64,000 bases of DNA from Larkinella knui. GTDB taxonomy: Bacteria > Bacteroidota > Bacteroidia > Cytophagales > Spirosomataceae. This document shows positions 15,529 through 25,009 of the stretch, piece by piece. Below the pieces are notes generated by a model. It was not told the DNA's origin. It made no database searches and worked only from the letters and a program-made list of their open reading frames with translations. The translations under genes were made by a program, and so were the position numbers. The DNA lies in contig NZ_RQJP01000005.1 of assembly GCF_003858645.1 (NCBI RefSeq), positions 744,001 through 808,000 of the forward strand. The letters are read 5' to 3'. The stretch's first letter is position 1; each line of letters starts with the position of its first letter.

Positions 15529-17122
15529 TGTCGGTTTCGTCCTGATTGGCCGACCGGTCCGACGGGCGCGCATCCAGATCTTTCAGGCTGCGGGTAACTT
15601 TATTGATGTAAAAAACTTCGCGGGGAGGAGCCAGCGAGCGATCGGTCGAAATTTTCTGAAATCCGCAGGCGAGAAAATGGCCGTCATACCAGGCCTCCAG
15701 CTGGTCGTTTTCGGAGTAAACCACTTTTTCGTTGTCGCCCAGTTTCTTGAGTGAATATTTCTCCTGTTCGCGCACTACCTTGGCACCCTGAATGACTTCC
15801 GCATTGATTTCGCCATCGTGTGGATAGGCCAGAACGGTCGTGTTGCCGTGCCGCGACACCTGCACCATCTGATGCAGGTCATAGCTGCTCAGATCGGGAA
15901 TCGGCAGCGAATTATCCCATAGTAATTTCCCTTTTTTATCAAATCCGCACAGAAACGCGTGCGTATACCGATAGCCTTCCTGATACCGGTCAAACGATCG
16001 GCCGGAACCCATATAAGGATAGGCGCTGCCCCGGTATTGGGGGTAATAGACCTCCGCAATCAGCATAAGTCCCTCCTCGGTCGGCACCAGGTCGTGCACC
16101 AGAAGCCGGTAGCGAAACTTGGTGTCTTTGCCCTGGTCTTTGCGCCGGGCCAGCCGTTCGATCATTTTCTGCTGGCGCTTGGGCTTCATGTAATTGAAAA
16201 AATTCCGAAGCTCCGAAAAGTCGATGTAGCGGGTATCTTCCGGGGCGGTGATCGTCATATTTTCACCGGTAGCCGACGCTCCCGTAGTGGCGGCCGAATT
16301 TCGAATCCGGGTGATGTAAACGCCCTGCGAATAGGGCGTACAGTCGTTGGAGTAGTTGCCGACCAGCAGGGATTCTTCGTCGTTGAGCGGAAGCAATTTG
16401 CCCGAAATGAGGCTGTGTTCCTTGCCGTCGAGGTTCACCGTCCGAATTAATTTTCCTTCATACGAGTAGGTGCGGACTGTAAACTCGCAGTTGCGCTGGT
16501 GCGTTGCGTCGGTCATGACATGAACCAGCCGTCTTTGCTCGTCTACTTCGATGTCGTTCAGCTGAATGTGGTTGCTATACAGACCCGGTAAAACCTTGGA
16601 AGTCAGATCAAAGAAGGAGAACGAAACCACCACCGGGCGGGAGCGGTAATAGCCCCCGAGGTAAGCGATGTTGTCGAGCACCTTGAAATGGAAAATATCC
16701 ATCGGCGTCACCAGCCCCCCCCGAAACGTTTCCATTGACCCGTCGTCCAGATTCACCCGCAGGATCGCAATTTTCTCGTTGGCGGTTTCCTTCATCAGCC
16801 AGTAGAGATAATGCTCCGTCCGGCAGGAACGAACCGGCTCATAGAAGGGATCGATTTTATGATCGGTTGCCCACAGCAGTTTGAGGTCCGTATCGTACCG
16901 CTTGAATGAAAACTTGGTCGGCGCAGACGAATAATAATCGCCATGCCGGATGTTGATCAGCACCCCTTTCGTACCAAGCGTTGTTACATCGAAAAATTCT
17001 TCTGAATTCTGACTAATGGGCAATTCAAGTCGGACAGAAGGCTCAAATTGGGCAAGTGCAGGCATACATAGTACCAGCATCCAACTCCACAGCCCTATCG
17101 TGAGACGATTGATCATCCGCAT
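15497..17122 (-). CDS. Hypothetical exported protein
   Basis: 541 residues, not recognised. A signal peptide is clear (about residues 1-25, ending MPALAQ). The body is beta-rich with repeated aromatic/hydrophobic strands separated by charged turns (KFSFKRYDTDLKLLWATDHK, HYLYWLMKETANEKIAILR, GKLIRTVNLDGKEHSLISG, KGKLLWDNSLPIPDLSSYD). This pattern resembles a beta-propeller of WD/PQQ-like blades, which I infer only from spacing. There are few Cys and a charged C-terminal tail. It is a periplasmic or outer-membrane-associated protein of unknown role. Its end overlaps the convergent DUF2905 gene by 32 bp. Confidence 0.75.
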   Translation of the reverse strand: MRMINRLTIGLWSWMLVLCMPALAQFEPSVRLELPISQNSEEFFDVTTLGTKGVLINIRHGDYYSSAPTKFSFKRYDTDLKLLWATDHKIDPFYEPVRSCRTEHYLYWLMKETANEKIAILRVNLDDGSMETFRGGLVTPMDIFHFKVLDNIAYLGGYYRSRPVVVSFSFFDLTSKVLPGLYSNHIQLNDIEVDEQRRLVHVMTDATHQRNCEFTVRTYSYEGKLIRTVNLDGKEHSLISGKLLPLNDEESLLVGNYSNDCTPYSQGVYITRIRNSAATTGASATGENMTITAPEDTRYIDFSELRNFFNYMKPKRQQKMIERLARRKDQGKDTKFRYRLLVHDLVPTEEGLMLIAEVYYPQYRGSAYPYMGSGRSFDRYQEGYRYTHAFLCGFDKKGKLLWDNSLPIPDLSSYDLHQMVQVSRHGNTTVLAYPHDGEINAEVIQGAKVVREQEKYSLKKLGDNEKVVYSENDQLEAWYDGHFLACGFQKISTDRSLAPPREVFYINKVTRSLKDLDARPSDRSANQDETDTTRKTSGSKQ

Positions 17123-17289
17123 TTTGATTAAATACTGATTAAAGGTAACTATTCCGCCTATTTTCTCAAATCATCCACTCGGTTTTTATGTAAACGAAAA
17201 TGGTACTTCATCGCTATTAAATAGAATAAAGTGACTTGCGGCCCGCTTGTGCGTCAAATCTGGGAAATTTCTGTTCAAACCCTCCGATT

Positions 17290-17550
17290 ATGGTTTCGGC
17301 GAAAAAAAAGCTGTTCGATTACCTCTTGGCCCTCCGGCGTACCCGAAACTTAAGGAGAAGAATCAACTCGGATACCTACACAGAAGGGGCAGTGTTACAA
17401 AATGATTATCGATTCCGGATGGTCTCTATTTTGAACGCAGCGATTGCTAAAATTGCTTCTCGCGCTCCATTCGGCCTGGCAGATGAACGGCCCCGGCCGA
17501 ATGAGCGGTTTTTAATGCAGTTCCTTCCCGTCAACACGGATGGAAACTAA
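17290..17550 (+). CDS. Doubtful small ORF upstream of argS
   Basis: 86 residues from the ATG at 17290. It is basic (KKKLFDYLLALRRTRNLRRR), with no recognisable family. It fills part of the 468-nt gap between a divergent exported-protein gene and argS. Its stop comes 10 nt before the likely -7 element of argS. It may be a real lineage-specific peptide or a chance frame. Confidence 0.3.
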   Translation: MVSAKKKLFDYLLALRRTRNLRRRINSDTYTEGAVLQNDYRFRMVSILNAAIAKIASRAPFGLADERPRPNERFLMQFLPVNTDGN

Positions 17551-17559
17551 TTTTTGGCG

Positions 17560-17567
17560 TAGTTTTG
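17560..17567 (+). promoter_or_regulatory. Possible -7 element for argS
   Basis: TAGTTTTG matches TAnnTTTG and lies 24 nt before the argS ATG. A leader of about 15-20 nt would result. No clear TTG is at the -33 spacing. Confidence 0.35.
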
Positions 17568-17590
17568 TGCTTTGAATCTTACCTTGTCGA

Positions 17591-19369
17591 ATGGACATTC
17601 AAGCACAACTCAAACTAGCCATTGCCGAAGCGATCAGTTCGCTGTTCAGTATACCCGTTGAAACCGTTTTAATACAGCCTACCAAAAAAGAATTCGAAGG
17701 CTTGTACACCTTCGTGACCTTTCCGCTGACCAAAACGACCCGAAAATCGCCGGTCGAAATTGGTCAGGCCATCGGGTCGTACCTGAAAGAAAATACCAAG
17801 ATCGTCAGCAAATTCAACGTCGTTCAGGGCTTTCTGAACCTCAGCATTTCGGATGCGGTCTGGATCGATGAACTAAGCGGTATTCTTGCTGACCCGGATT
17901 GGGGCCGGTTGCCAGCCCGCAACGAGTCGGTGATGGTCGAATTTTCGTCGCCCAACACCAACAAACCGCTGCACCTGGGTCACCTGCGGAACAACTTTCT
18001 GGGCGATTCGGTCAGCCGGATTCTGAAAGCCAACGGGTATGAGGTCGTGAAAGCCTGTCTGGTCAACGACCGGGGCATTCACATCTGCAAGTCGATGCTG
18101 GCCTATCAGGAGTTCGGCAATGGCGAAACGCCCGAATCGACGGGAATGAAAGGCGACCACCTGATCGGCAAATACTACGTCTGGTTCGACAAAGCCCACA
18201 AGCAGCAAATTGAGGAGCTGGTCGAGGAAGGAATGCCGCGCGAGGAAGCCGAGAAAAAAACACCCCTGCTGCTGAAAGTGCAGGAAATGTTGCGCCAGTG
18301 GGAGCAGGGCGATCCCGAAATCGTGGCGCTCTGGAAACAGATGAACGCCTGGGTGTATACCGGTTTTGCCGAAACCTACTACGAAATTGGCGTTAGCTTC
18401 GATAAAACGTATTACGAATCGGAGACGTATCTGCTGGGGAAAGACGTGATTGAGGACGGTTTGCAGAAAAACGTTTTCTACCGGAAAAGCGACGGCTCCG
18501 TCTGGATCGACTTGGCCGACGAAGGACTCGACCAGAAACTGGTGTTGCGGTCGGATGGCACGTCGGTGTATATAACGCAGGATCTGGGCACGACCGACCT
18601 GAAATTCCAGGATTTTCCGATTCAGCGCGGTATCTGGGTGGTGGGCAACGAGCAGGATTATCATTTTGCGGTATTGTTTGCGATTTTGCGTCGGTTGGGC
18701 CGGCCGTATGCCGACGGTCTGTTCCACCTTTCCTACGGGATGGTCGATCTGCCGAGTGGCAAAATGAAATCGCGGGAAGGAACCGTGGTCGATGCCGATG
18801 ATCTGATCGAAGAGATGATCGAAACCGCCCGAAACCGCACCCGAGAGCTGGGGAAAATCGACGATTTTGAAAGCGAGGAAGCCGCCAAATTGTACCACAT
18901 GCTGGCGATGGGCGCCCTGAAGTATTATTTATTGAAAGTCGATCCGAAAAAAAGGATGACGTTCAACCCGGAAGAATCGATTGATTTTCAGGGTCATACC
19001 GGACCTTTTATTCAGTATACCCACGCCCGGATCTGCTCGGTTTTGCGGAAAGCGGAGCAATTGGGAATTAATCTGAAAGATCCATTAATTCCGGTTGAAC
19101 TGGCTGATAGTGAGCAACAATTGGTATATTTGCTGACGCAGTTTGTTCAGCGGATCGCCGAAGCCGGTACCGATTATGCTCCGTCCTATCTGGCGCAGTA
19201 TGCCTTCGAATTAGCCAAGGCCTACAACCAGTTTTATGGTGAGCTATCGATCCTGTCGGAACCGGATGCGGACAAACTCAAATTTCGGGTGGCCCTCTCG
19301 AAAGCCGTTGTCGAAACTATCTGTAAAACAATGGAGTTATTAGGAATTGAAGTGCCTACAAAAATGTAA
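17591..19369 (+). CDS. argS: Arginyl-tRNA synthetase
   Basis: 592 residues. The N-terminal additional domain (about 1-110) is followed by the class I Rossmann catalytic domain with the HIGH-type motif SSPNTNKPLHLGHLRNNFLG, an Arg/ATP-binding region (GNEQDYHFAVLFAILRRLG), and the KMSKS counterpart SGKMKSREGTVV. The anticodon-binding DALR domain is C-terminal (HTGPFIQYTHARICSVLRKA to LLGIEVPTKM). It charges tRNA-Arg. The glutathione peroxidase gene starts 16 nt after its stop, so the two are probably co-transcribed. Confidence 0.98.
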   Translation: MDIQAQLKLAIAEAISSLFSIPVETVLIQPTKKEFEGLYTFVTFPLTKTTRKSPVEIGQAIGSYLKENTKIVSKFNVVQGFLNLSISDAVWIDELSGILADPDWGRLPARNESVMVEFSSPNTNKPLHLGHLRNNFLGDSVSRILKANGYEVVKACLVNDRGIHICKSMLAYQEFGNGETPESTGMKGDHLIGKYYVWFDKAHKQQIEELVEEGMPREEAEKKTPLLLKVQEMLRQWEQGDPEIVALWKQMNAWVYTGFAETYYEIGVSFDKTYYESETYLLGKDVIEDGLQKNVFYRKSDGSVWIDLADEGLDQKLVLRSDGTSVYITQDLGTTDLKFQDFPIQRGIWVVGNEQDYHFAVLFAILRRLGRPYADGLFHLSYGMVDLPSGKMKSREGTVVDADDLIEEMIETARNRTRELGKIDDFESEEAAKLYHMLAMGALKYYLLKVDPKKRMTFNPEESIDFQGHTGPFIQYTHARICSVLRKAEQLGINLKDPLIPVELADSEQQLVYLLTQFVQRIAEAGTDYAPSYLAQYAFELAKAYNQFYGELSILSEPDADKLKFRVALSKAVVETICKTMELLGIEVPTKM

Positions 19370-19385
19370 ACCTTTCCCAACTCAA

Positions 19386-20003
19386 ATGAAAAAGCTACTT
19401 CTTCTGGTGTCTGTTGGTGTCCTGGCTGTAACCTTATCCAGCTTTGTGTCCGTAAAAACAATTTTCAATTTTCTGATTAGCGACAAAAGCGAAGTGGCTG
19501 TACGGCCCGCGTCGGCTGCTGCCCCTTCCAAATCATTGTACGATTTCACGGTCAATTCGATTGAAGGAAAAACCGTACCGCTCAAGCAATACCGGGGCAA
19601 AAAGGTGGTGATCCTGAACACGGCTTCCAAATGCGGTTTTACCCCGCAGTTTGAGAAATGGGAAGCCTTCTACAAAGAACACGGCGACAAGGTGGTTGTT
19701 CTGGGTTTTCCATCCAACAACTTCAAAAGCCAGGATCCCGGTACCAACTCCGAAATTGCCGAGTTCTGCAAAAAGAATTATGGCGTATCGTTCCCGATGT
19801 TTGAAAAAACCGAAGTTCTGGGCGAAAATCAATCACCGCTTTACAAGTGGCTGTCTGACAAGTCCTTGAACGGCTGGAACGATAAAGTTCCTACCTGGAA
19901 TTTCTGTAAGTACGTCATCAACGAAAAAGGCGAACTGACGCACTTCTTCGCTTCCAAAGTTCTCCCAACCGATCCGGAATTCAAGTCGGCCGTTGGCATC
20001 TAA
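19386..20003 (+). CDS. Glutathione peroxidase family protein (Cys-type, exported)
   Basis: 205 residues from the ATG at 19386. A longer frame from 19347 overlaps the argS stop. An N-terminal hydrophobic segment (MKKLLLLVSVGVLAVTLSSF) is a signal peptide or anchor, so the enzyme acts outside the cytoplasm. The GPx motif is NTASKCGFTPQ, with peroxidatic Cys83 (not selenocysteine). The WNF motif is VPTWNFCKYV, and EFCKKNYGVSFPM provides the second Cys typical of thioredoxin-dependent GPx. The position usually held by the catalytic Gln (FPCNQF) reads FPSNNF, that is Asn112. It would reduce peroxides, probably using a thioredoxin-like donor rather than glutathione. Confidence 0.93.
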   Translation: MKKLLLLVSVGVLAVTLSSFVSVKTIFNFLISDKSEVAVRPASAAAPSKSLYDFTVNSIEGKTVPLKQYRGKKVVILNTASKCGFTPQFEKWEAFYKEHGDKVVVLGFPSNNFKSQDPGTNSEIAEFCKKNYGVSFPMFEKTEVLGENQSPLYKWLSDKSLNGWNDKVPTWNFCKYVINEKGELTHFFASKVLPTDPEFKSAVGI

Positions 20004-20006
20004 TAA

Positions 20007-20080
20007 ATAATGATGAATGATGAATGATGAATTGCCCATAAGAAGGGCTTTGTCATTCATCATTCATCGTTCATCATTAT
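20007..20080. repeat. 26-bp inverted repeat (one mismatch) abutting the menA start
   Basis: Arms 20007-20032 and 20055-20080 pair over 26 bp with one mismatch, with a 22-nt loop. The arm is three copies of a GATGAAT 7-mer. The right arm ends 1 nt before the menA ATG at 20082, so a folded hairpin would hide the ribosome entry region of menA. This may be terminator, attenuator or both. Confidence 0.85.
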
Positions 20081-20081
20081 C

Positions 20082-20978
20082 ATGAAAAGTTGGCTTGCGG
20101 CTGCCCGGCCGCGCACCTTACCGCTGGCACTGGCCAGTATCATTCTGGGAAGTTTTCTGGCCTCATCTGCGGGCCGGTTTAGCTGGACCATCTGCGTTCT
20201 GGCATCCCTTACCACTATTTTCCTGCAAATTCTCTCCAATTTCGCCAACGATTACGGCGATGCGGTTTCGGGCAAGGATACCGCCGAGCGCGTGGGTCCC
20301 CGCCGGGCTGTAGCCACCGGTCTGATTACCAAAGAATCCATGTTGCGGGGCATTATCGTCACTTCCCTACTGGCGTTGATTTCCGGAATCTGGCTGCTGA
20401 TCGAGTCGCTGAAAAAGGCACCGACGGAGGTTTTCTGGATTTTTCTGGGCCTGGGTTTTCTGTGCATCGGTGCCGCCATTGCCTACACCAACGGCAAACG
20501 GCCCTACGGCTACAGCGGTTTTGGCGACATTGCCGTGTTGCTCTTCTTCGGCTGGGTGGGCGTTCTGGGAACTTACTTTCTGCACACTTTATCATTCGAT
20601 CCCATTCTTCTTTTACCGGCTACCAGCGTTGGTTTACTGGCGACGGGCGTGCTGAATATCAACAACATCCGGGACATCGAGACCGATGCCAAAACCGGTA
20701 AATATTCCATTCCCGTTCGGTTAGGGCGGGAGCGGGCGATCCGGTACCACTGGCTCCTGCTGGTGGGCGGAATGCTTTTTGCGGTTGTCTACACGCTGGC
20801 TGTTGGACACAACTGGTTTAGCTGGTTGTATCTGCTGGCTTTCCCGCTGTTTGTTTTGAACGGGCGGGCGGTAGCCAATCACCAAAAACCGGGTGAATTG
20901 AATCCCCGTCTGGGTCAACTGGCCCTGTCGACTCTGTTGTTCGTTGTGCTCTGGGGCGTAGCACTGGTGGGCCAATAA
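20082..20978 (+). CDS. menA: 1,4-dihydroxy-2-naphthoate polyprenyltransferase
   Basis: 298 residues with eight or nine predicted membrane helices. The prenyl-diphosphate site is FANDYGDAVSGKD followed by RVGPRRAVATGLI, as in MenA, and the second Asp motif is NNIRDIETDAKTGK. It attaches the polyprenyl tail to DHNA in the menaquinone pathway, in the inner membrane. Menaquinone is the usual respiratory quinone of Cytophagales. Eighteen nt separate it from the racemase gene, so they likely share a transcript. Confidence 0.95.
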   Translation: MKSWLAAARPRTLPLALASIILGSFLASSAGRFSWTICVLASLTTIFLQILSNFANDYGDAVSGKDTAERVGPRRAVATGLITKESMLRGIIVTSLLALISGIWLLIESLKKAPTEVFWIFLGLGFLCIGAAIAYTNGKRPYGYSGFGDIAVLLFFGWVGVLGTYFLHTLSFDPILLLPATSVGLLATGVLNINNIRDIETDAKTGKYSIPVRLGRERAIRYHWLLLVGGMLFAVVYTLAVGHNWFSWLYLLAFPLFVLNGRAVANHQKPGELNPRLGQLALSTLLFVVLWGVALVGQ

Positions 20979-20996
20979 CCGTAATCGGTCTGAAAA

Positions 20997-21689
20997 ATGA
21001 AAACCATCGGAATCATTGGCGGCATGTCGTGGGAAAGCTCGGCGGTCTACTACCGTCTTATCAATCAGGAGATTGGTAGACGATTGGGTGGCCATTACTC
21101 GGCGAAGCTCGTGTTGTCGAGTGCTAATTTCGAGGAGTTTAGCCAATGGCAAAAAGCCGACGACTGGCAGGCCATCGAAACCGCCGTCGACGACATGGCC
21201 CAGGGCCTCGTCCGCGCCGGAGCCGATTGCGTCGTCATTGCCTGCAACACCCAGCACGAAGTGGCCGGGGGCGTGACCGAACGCTTGCCGGTACCGCTGA
21301 TTCACATTGCCGACGTAACCGCCGAAGCCATTCAGAAAGCCGATTTTCGGACCGTGGGTTTGCTGGGCACCCGCTTTACGATGGAGCGTCAATTCTTTCG
21401 CGGTCGACTCAAGGATCGATTCGGTATCGACGTAATTTTGCCCGATGCAGAAGACCAGACGTACGTTCATCAGAAGATCTACGACGAATTCAGCAAAGGC
21501 ATTTTCCGCGAAAGTACCCGAAACCGGTTTATCTCCATCATCGAGAAGCTGGCCGGACAAGGCGCGGAAGGCGTTATTTTAGGCTGCACCGAAATTCCGA
21601 TGCTGGTTCAGGCGGTACACACGGACGTACCGCTGTTCGATACGACGACATTACACGCGATGGCAGCTGTCGAATTTAGTCTTATTTAA
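20997..21689 (+). CDS. Aspartate/glutamate racemase family protein
   Basis: 230 residues. The two catalytic Cys are in IACNTQH and ILGCTEIPML, each in its usual context for a PLP-independent racemase (two-domain alpha/beta fold). GIIGGMSWESS opens the first domain, the family start motif. The size and the GGMSWESS motif place it with broad-specificity YgeA-type amino acid racemases rather than MurI. It may supply D-amino acids for peptidoglycan or catabolism. It is cytoplasmic and follows menA in an apparent two-gene unit. Confidence 0.92.
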   Translation: MKTIGIIGGMSWESSAVYYRLINQEIGRRLGGHYSAKLVLSSANFEEFSQWQKADDWQAIETAVDDMAQGLVRAGADCVVIACNTQHEVAGGVTERLPVPLIHIADVTAEAIQKADFRTVGLLGTRFTMERQFFRGRLKDRFGIDVILPDAEDQTYVHQKIYDEFSKGIFRESTRNRFISIIEKLAGQGAEGVILGCTEIPMLVQAVHTDVPLFDTTTLHAMAAVEFSLI

Positions 21690-21720
21690 AACAATACACT
21701 CTGCTTGCGGTTTCTTAAAG

Positions 21721-21777
21721 AGATGGTGAATGGCGAATTAAGAGGAGAGCGGAACGTGCAGAAGTCATTCACCATCT
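21721..21777. repeat. 12-bp inverted repeat after the racemase gene
   Basis: Arms 21721-21732 and 21766-21777 pair perfectly with a 33-nt loop. It lies 31 nt after the racemase stop and is probably its terminator or a decayed palindrome of the family described for other gaps. Confidence 0.7.
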
Positions 21778-21820
21778 AATTTTTACCTATATCATCCGGT
21801 ATGCTGGTATTTGTCAGACA

Positions 21821-21846
21821 TTAATACTATTATTGTATAGTATTAA
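21821..21846. promoter_or_regulatory. 9-bp palindrome upstream of the GH9 cellulase gene
   Basis: TTAATACTA (21821-21829) and TAGTATTAA (21838-21846) are exact reverse complements with an 8-nt spacer. The centre lies about 40 nt before the ATG at 21874. Size and position suit a dimeric regulator site, possibly for inducible cellulase expression. No regulator is encoded nearby. Confidence 0.4.
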
Positions 21847-21873
21847 TCCTCCATCTTTTACTACAATACATGG

Positions 21874-24800
21874 ATGACAAACTGGTTTACTACTCCGCCA
21901 AAACCAGCCGCCCTGCTTCGCTGGTTCTTTATTTTCATCTTTTTTGTAGGCTATTCAGCTAATTTTCACCTGCTTAAAGCCCAAACGATCAACAAACAAA
22001 TTATTGTTGATCAATTTGGTTGGCGAGTCAACTCTAAAAAGATCGCTGTTTTTTCTGATCCTATTACCGGACAAAACGGAAGCGTCAGCTACACGCCGGG
22101 AACGCAATTTCAGGTACGGAGAACAGCCGACAACAGCGTCGTTTTTACGGGGAATGTGGTGGTTTGGAATGGTGGCAGTACCCACGGTGACTCCGGCGAC
22201 AAAATCTGGCACGGTGATTTTTCGGCCCTGACAACACCGGGAACGTATTATATTGTTGATCCCACAAAAAATGTTCGGTCATACGATTTTGACATCAAAG
22301 ATGAGGTCTATTCGCCGGTCTTGAAGACGTCGGTGAAAACCTTTTATTACCAGCGCAGTGGCACGGCTATTTCGGCCACCCACGGCGGCAACTGGAACCA
22401 TCCCGTGGCCCACGGGCAGGATGCCACTGCACTGCTCTACACCGCATCGGCCCAAACCGGAACGGCCCGGAACGTGACCGGCGGCTGGTATGACGCGGGC
22501 GATTACAATAAATACATCCCTTTTCTGGCCGGAACGCTCTGGGATTTGCTGGTGGCTTATGAACTCCGTCCGGCGGCTTTTCCGGACAACACGAGCATTC
22601 CCGAGTCGGGCAACGGCATTCCGGATGTGCTCGACGAGCTGAAGTGGGAGCTGGACTGGATGCTGAAAATGCAGCAAAGCAACGGCGGAGTCAACAATCG
22701 CGTGGCCGTAACCAGCTATGAAAATGGGACCGATAACCCCGCCACCGATACGCAACCCCGCTATTATACCAACGTAACCACCTGGGCTACGGCGACGTTT
22801 GCGGCTTTGACCGCCCATGCCGCCCGGACCTACCAAACCGTCAATCCCGGCTATGCCACCACGCTGCGAACGGCTTCCGAAAAAGCCTGGACGTTTCTGG
22901 AAGCTAACGCGTCGATGAGTCCGGCATCCGGAACCGACGGGGCGGCCCTGGCGGCTGCCGATGCCGGGTCCAATGCCAACGCGGACCGGCGTCTGCGGAT
23001 TTACGCGGCTGCCGAACTGTTCCGGACAACCGGCACGGCCAAGTACAAAACCTATTTTGAAAGCAACTATAAAAACGTCAGTGCCACCAGCGAAAACGGT
23101 TTTCATCCGTTCTCCAGCGGGAATCTGGATGCTTCGTTGTGCTGGGATCTGAACCGGGCGTACTTCGTTTATTGCCAGACGCCCAATGCCACGGCCACGA
23201 TTGTGGCGGAATTAAAAACCCGGTTTCTGAACCTGATGGATTCGATCATCGAACCGTATCACAACAGCAAAAATGATCCGTATCTGGGGTTCATGTGGAG
23301 CGGGCATTATTCGTGGGGTTCGAATCAGCAGAAAATGAAGTGGGCGCAGTTGGCGATTTTATCGGCGGAGTTGGGCGTCAATTCGGCCAAAACCGCGCTG
23401 TATAAAGAAATCGCCGAAGAGTATTTGCATTACATGCACGGTCGGAATCCGCTGTCGTGGGTGTATTTAAGCAACATGGGCGTGAAAGGGGCGAACCTGG
23501 GGGCCGAAAACAGCGTGATGGAAATTTACCACAGTTGGTATCGGGATGGCTCCGCAAAATACGACGGTGCCAACTCTCAATTTGGTCCGGCACCGGGTTT
23601 TGTGGCCGGTGGCGCTAATCAGTATTATTCCGGGACGGCGACGCCCCCGAAAGGCGAGCCTCCGATGAAAGCCTACCGCGACTGGAATACCGTCTGGCCC
23701 GATGCGTCGTGGGAAGTAACGGAACCCGCCATTTATTATCAGGCGGCTTACACCTTCGTGGTGGCCTATTTTTCCGGGAATGGCGGCACAACACCACCTC
23801 CGGCGGTTACGGCTTCGAGCAACAGCCCGGTTTGTGCCGGACAAACGCTGAACTTGCTGGCTTCAAACGGCGGAACGGGGGCGACCTATTCCTGGCGTGG
23901 GCCCAACAGCTTTACATCGACCCTGCAAAATCCGACAATTGCCAACGTCAGTACCACCGCCACCGGCTCGTACACCCTGACGGTTACGCCCGCTGGTGGA
24001 ACCTCGCAAACCGCGACGGCATCTGTCACGGTCAATGCCACACCGACGGCGGTGGCGGGGAGCAACAGCCCGGTTTTAGCGGGACAAACCCTGAGTCTGA
24101 GGGCTACCAATGCCGGAACGGGCGCAACCTATTCCTGGCGCGGTCCCACTAATTTTACCGCCAACACGCAAAATCCTTCAATTGCCAACGTAACGACGGC
24201 GGCTACCGGCTCGTACACGCTGACCGTCGGACTTAATGCCTGCACGAAAACCGCAGTAACGTCGGTCACGGTAACGGGCTCAGCAGTAACCACCTATCTG
24301 ATTTATGAAGATGCGTTGAACAGCAATTGGGCCGATTGGTCGTGGAGCACTACGCGAAACTTCGGAAACACGGCACCGGTGCAGAGTGGCACAAAATCGC
24401 TGTCGGTGAAATACGATGCGGGTTGGGCCGGTTTGTATCTGCACGCCAATACGCCGGTGAGTCTGGCGGGATTGACGCATCTGAAATTCTGGGTTCACGG
24501 CGGAACGAATACCGGGCAGCAAATCCGGATTATCCTGAATGGGGGAGGGCCGTATTCTACCGTAACCCCAACCACGAATCAATGGCAGCAGGTAACGATT
24601 CCGCTTTCAACGTTCAATAGCCCAACCTCGTTGTCTGATATTTATTTTCAGGAAGCGACCGGAAGCGCCCGACCGCTGTGCTACCTGGACAAAATTTACC
24701 TGACCAGTTCGGCAACGGCCCGGGAGGGCGTTTTTGTGGAAAATGGCATGGAGTCCGACGTCCTGCTATTTCCCAATCCGATCGAAACCAGTAAACCGGA

Positions 24801-25008
24801 AGTAACGCTGCGGTTTGTGGGATTTGGAATGAATGAAGCCGTCCAAACCAAACTGAGTGATCAGCAGGGCCGAAGTCTTCAGGAGCAGGTTTTCCAGTTG
24901 AACGGCAATGAAAAACGGCTTTTACTGCCGAAACTACCAACGGGTTCGTATTTTCTTCAGGTCAAGGGCGAACACCAGCAATTTGTTCGAAAAATACTGG
25001 TAAAATGA
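21874..25008 (+). CDS. Secreted GH9 endoglucanase with Ig-like repeats, carbohydrate-binding-type domain and T9SS sorting signal
   Basis: 1044 residues. Residues 1-37 are a signal peptide. Residues 39-145 form the CelD-type N-terminal Ig domain. The GH9 barrel covers about 150-640, with GGWYDAGDYNKY (203-214, Asp207/Asp210 the catalytic base region) and WEVTEPAIYYQAAY with Glu617 as the likely acid. Two near-identical ~80-residue Ig/PKD-like repeats follow (about 643-726 and 727-808; both carry SNSPV..AGQTL..GTGATYSWRGP). A lectin/CBM-like domain is at about 810-948, and a type IX secretion C-terminal domain at about 960-1044 (VLLFPNPIET, SYFLQVKG..FVRKILVK). It cleaves beta-1,4-glucans on the cell surface or outside the cell. 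It has its own promoter region and is convergent with ileS. Confidence 0.95.
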   Translation: MTNWFTTPPKPAALLRWFFIFIFFVGYSANFHLLKAQTINKQIIVDQFGWRVNSKKIAVFSDPITGQNGSVSYTPGTQFQVRRTADNSVVFTGNVVVWNGGSTHGDSGDKIWHGDFSALTTPGTYYIVDPTKNVRSYDFDIKDEVYSPVLKTSVKTFYYQRSGTAISATHGGNWNHPVAHGQDATALLYTASAQTGTARNVTGGWYDAGDYNKYIPFLAGTLWDLLVAYELRPAAFPDNTSIPESGNGIPDVLDELKWELDWMLKMQQSNGGVNNRVAVTSYENGTDNPATDTQPRYYTNVTTWATATFAALTAHAARTYQTVNPGYATTLRTASEKAWTFLEANASMSPASGTDGAALAAADAGSNANADRRLRIYAAAELFRTTGTAKYKTYFESNYKNVSATSENGFHPFSSGNLDASLCWDLNRAYFVYCQTPNATATIVAELKTRFLNLMDSIIEPYHNSKNDPYLGFMWSGHYSWGSNQQKMKWAQLAILSAELGVNSAKTALYKEIAEEYLHYMHGRNPLSWVYLSNMGVKGANLGAENSVMEIYHSWYRDGSAKYDGANSQFGPAPGFVAGGANQYYSGTATPPKGEPPMKAYRDWNTVWPDASWEVTEPAIYYQAAYTFVVAYFSGNGGTTPPPAVTASSNSPVCAGQTLNLLASNGGTGATYSWRGPNSFTSTLQNPTIANVSTTATGSYTLTVTPAGGTSQTATASVTVNATPTAVAGSNSPVLAGQTLSLRATNAGTGATYSWRGPTNFTANTQNPSIANVTTAATGSYTLTVGLNACTKTAVTSVTVTGSAVTTYLIYEDALNSNWADWSWSTTRNFGNTAPVQSGTKSLSVKYDAGWAGLYLHANTPVSLAGLTHLKFWVHGGTNTGQQIRIILNGGGPYSTVTPTTNQWQQVTIPLSTFNSPTSLSDIYFQEATGSARPLCYLDKIYLTSSATAREGVFVENGMESDVLLFPNPIETSKPEVTLRFVGFGMNEAVQTKLSDQQGRSLQEQVFQLNGNEKRLLLPKLPTGSYFLQVKGEHQQFVRKILVK

Positions 25009-25009
25009 T

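Noticed and set aside
22279-23106. Minus-strand frame of 275 residues in the cellulase gene
   Set aside because: Shadow of the GH9 coding sequence, with low-complexity Arg/Gly content and no motif.
23815-24290. Direct repeat as a mobile or CRISPR-like array
   Set aside because: The repeats are two in-frame Ig-like domains of the cellulase.
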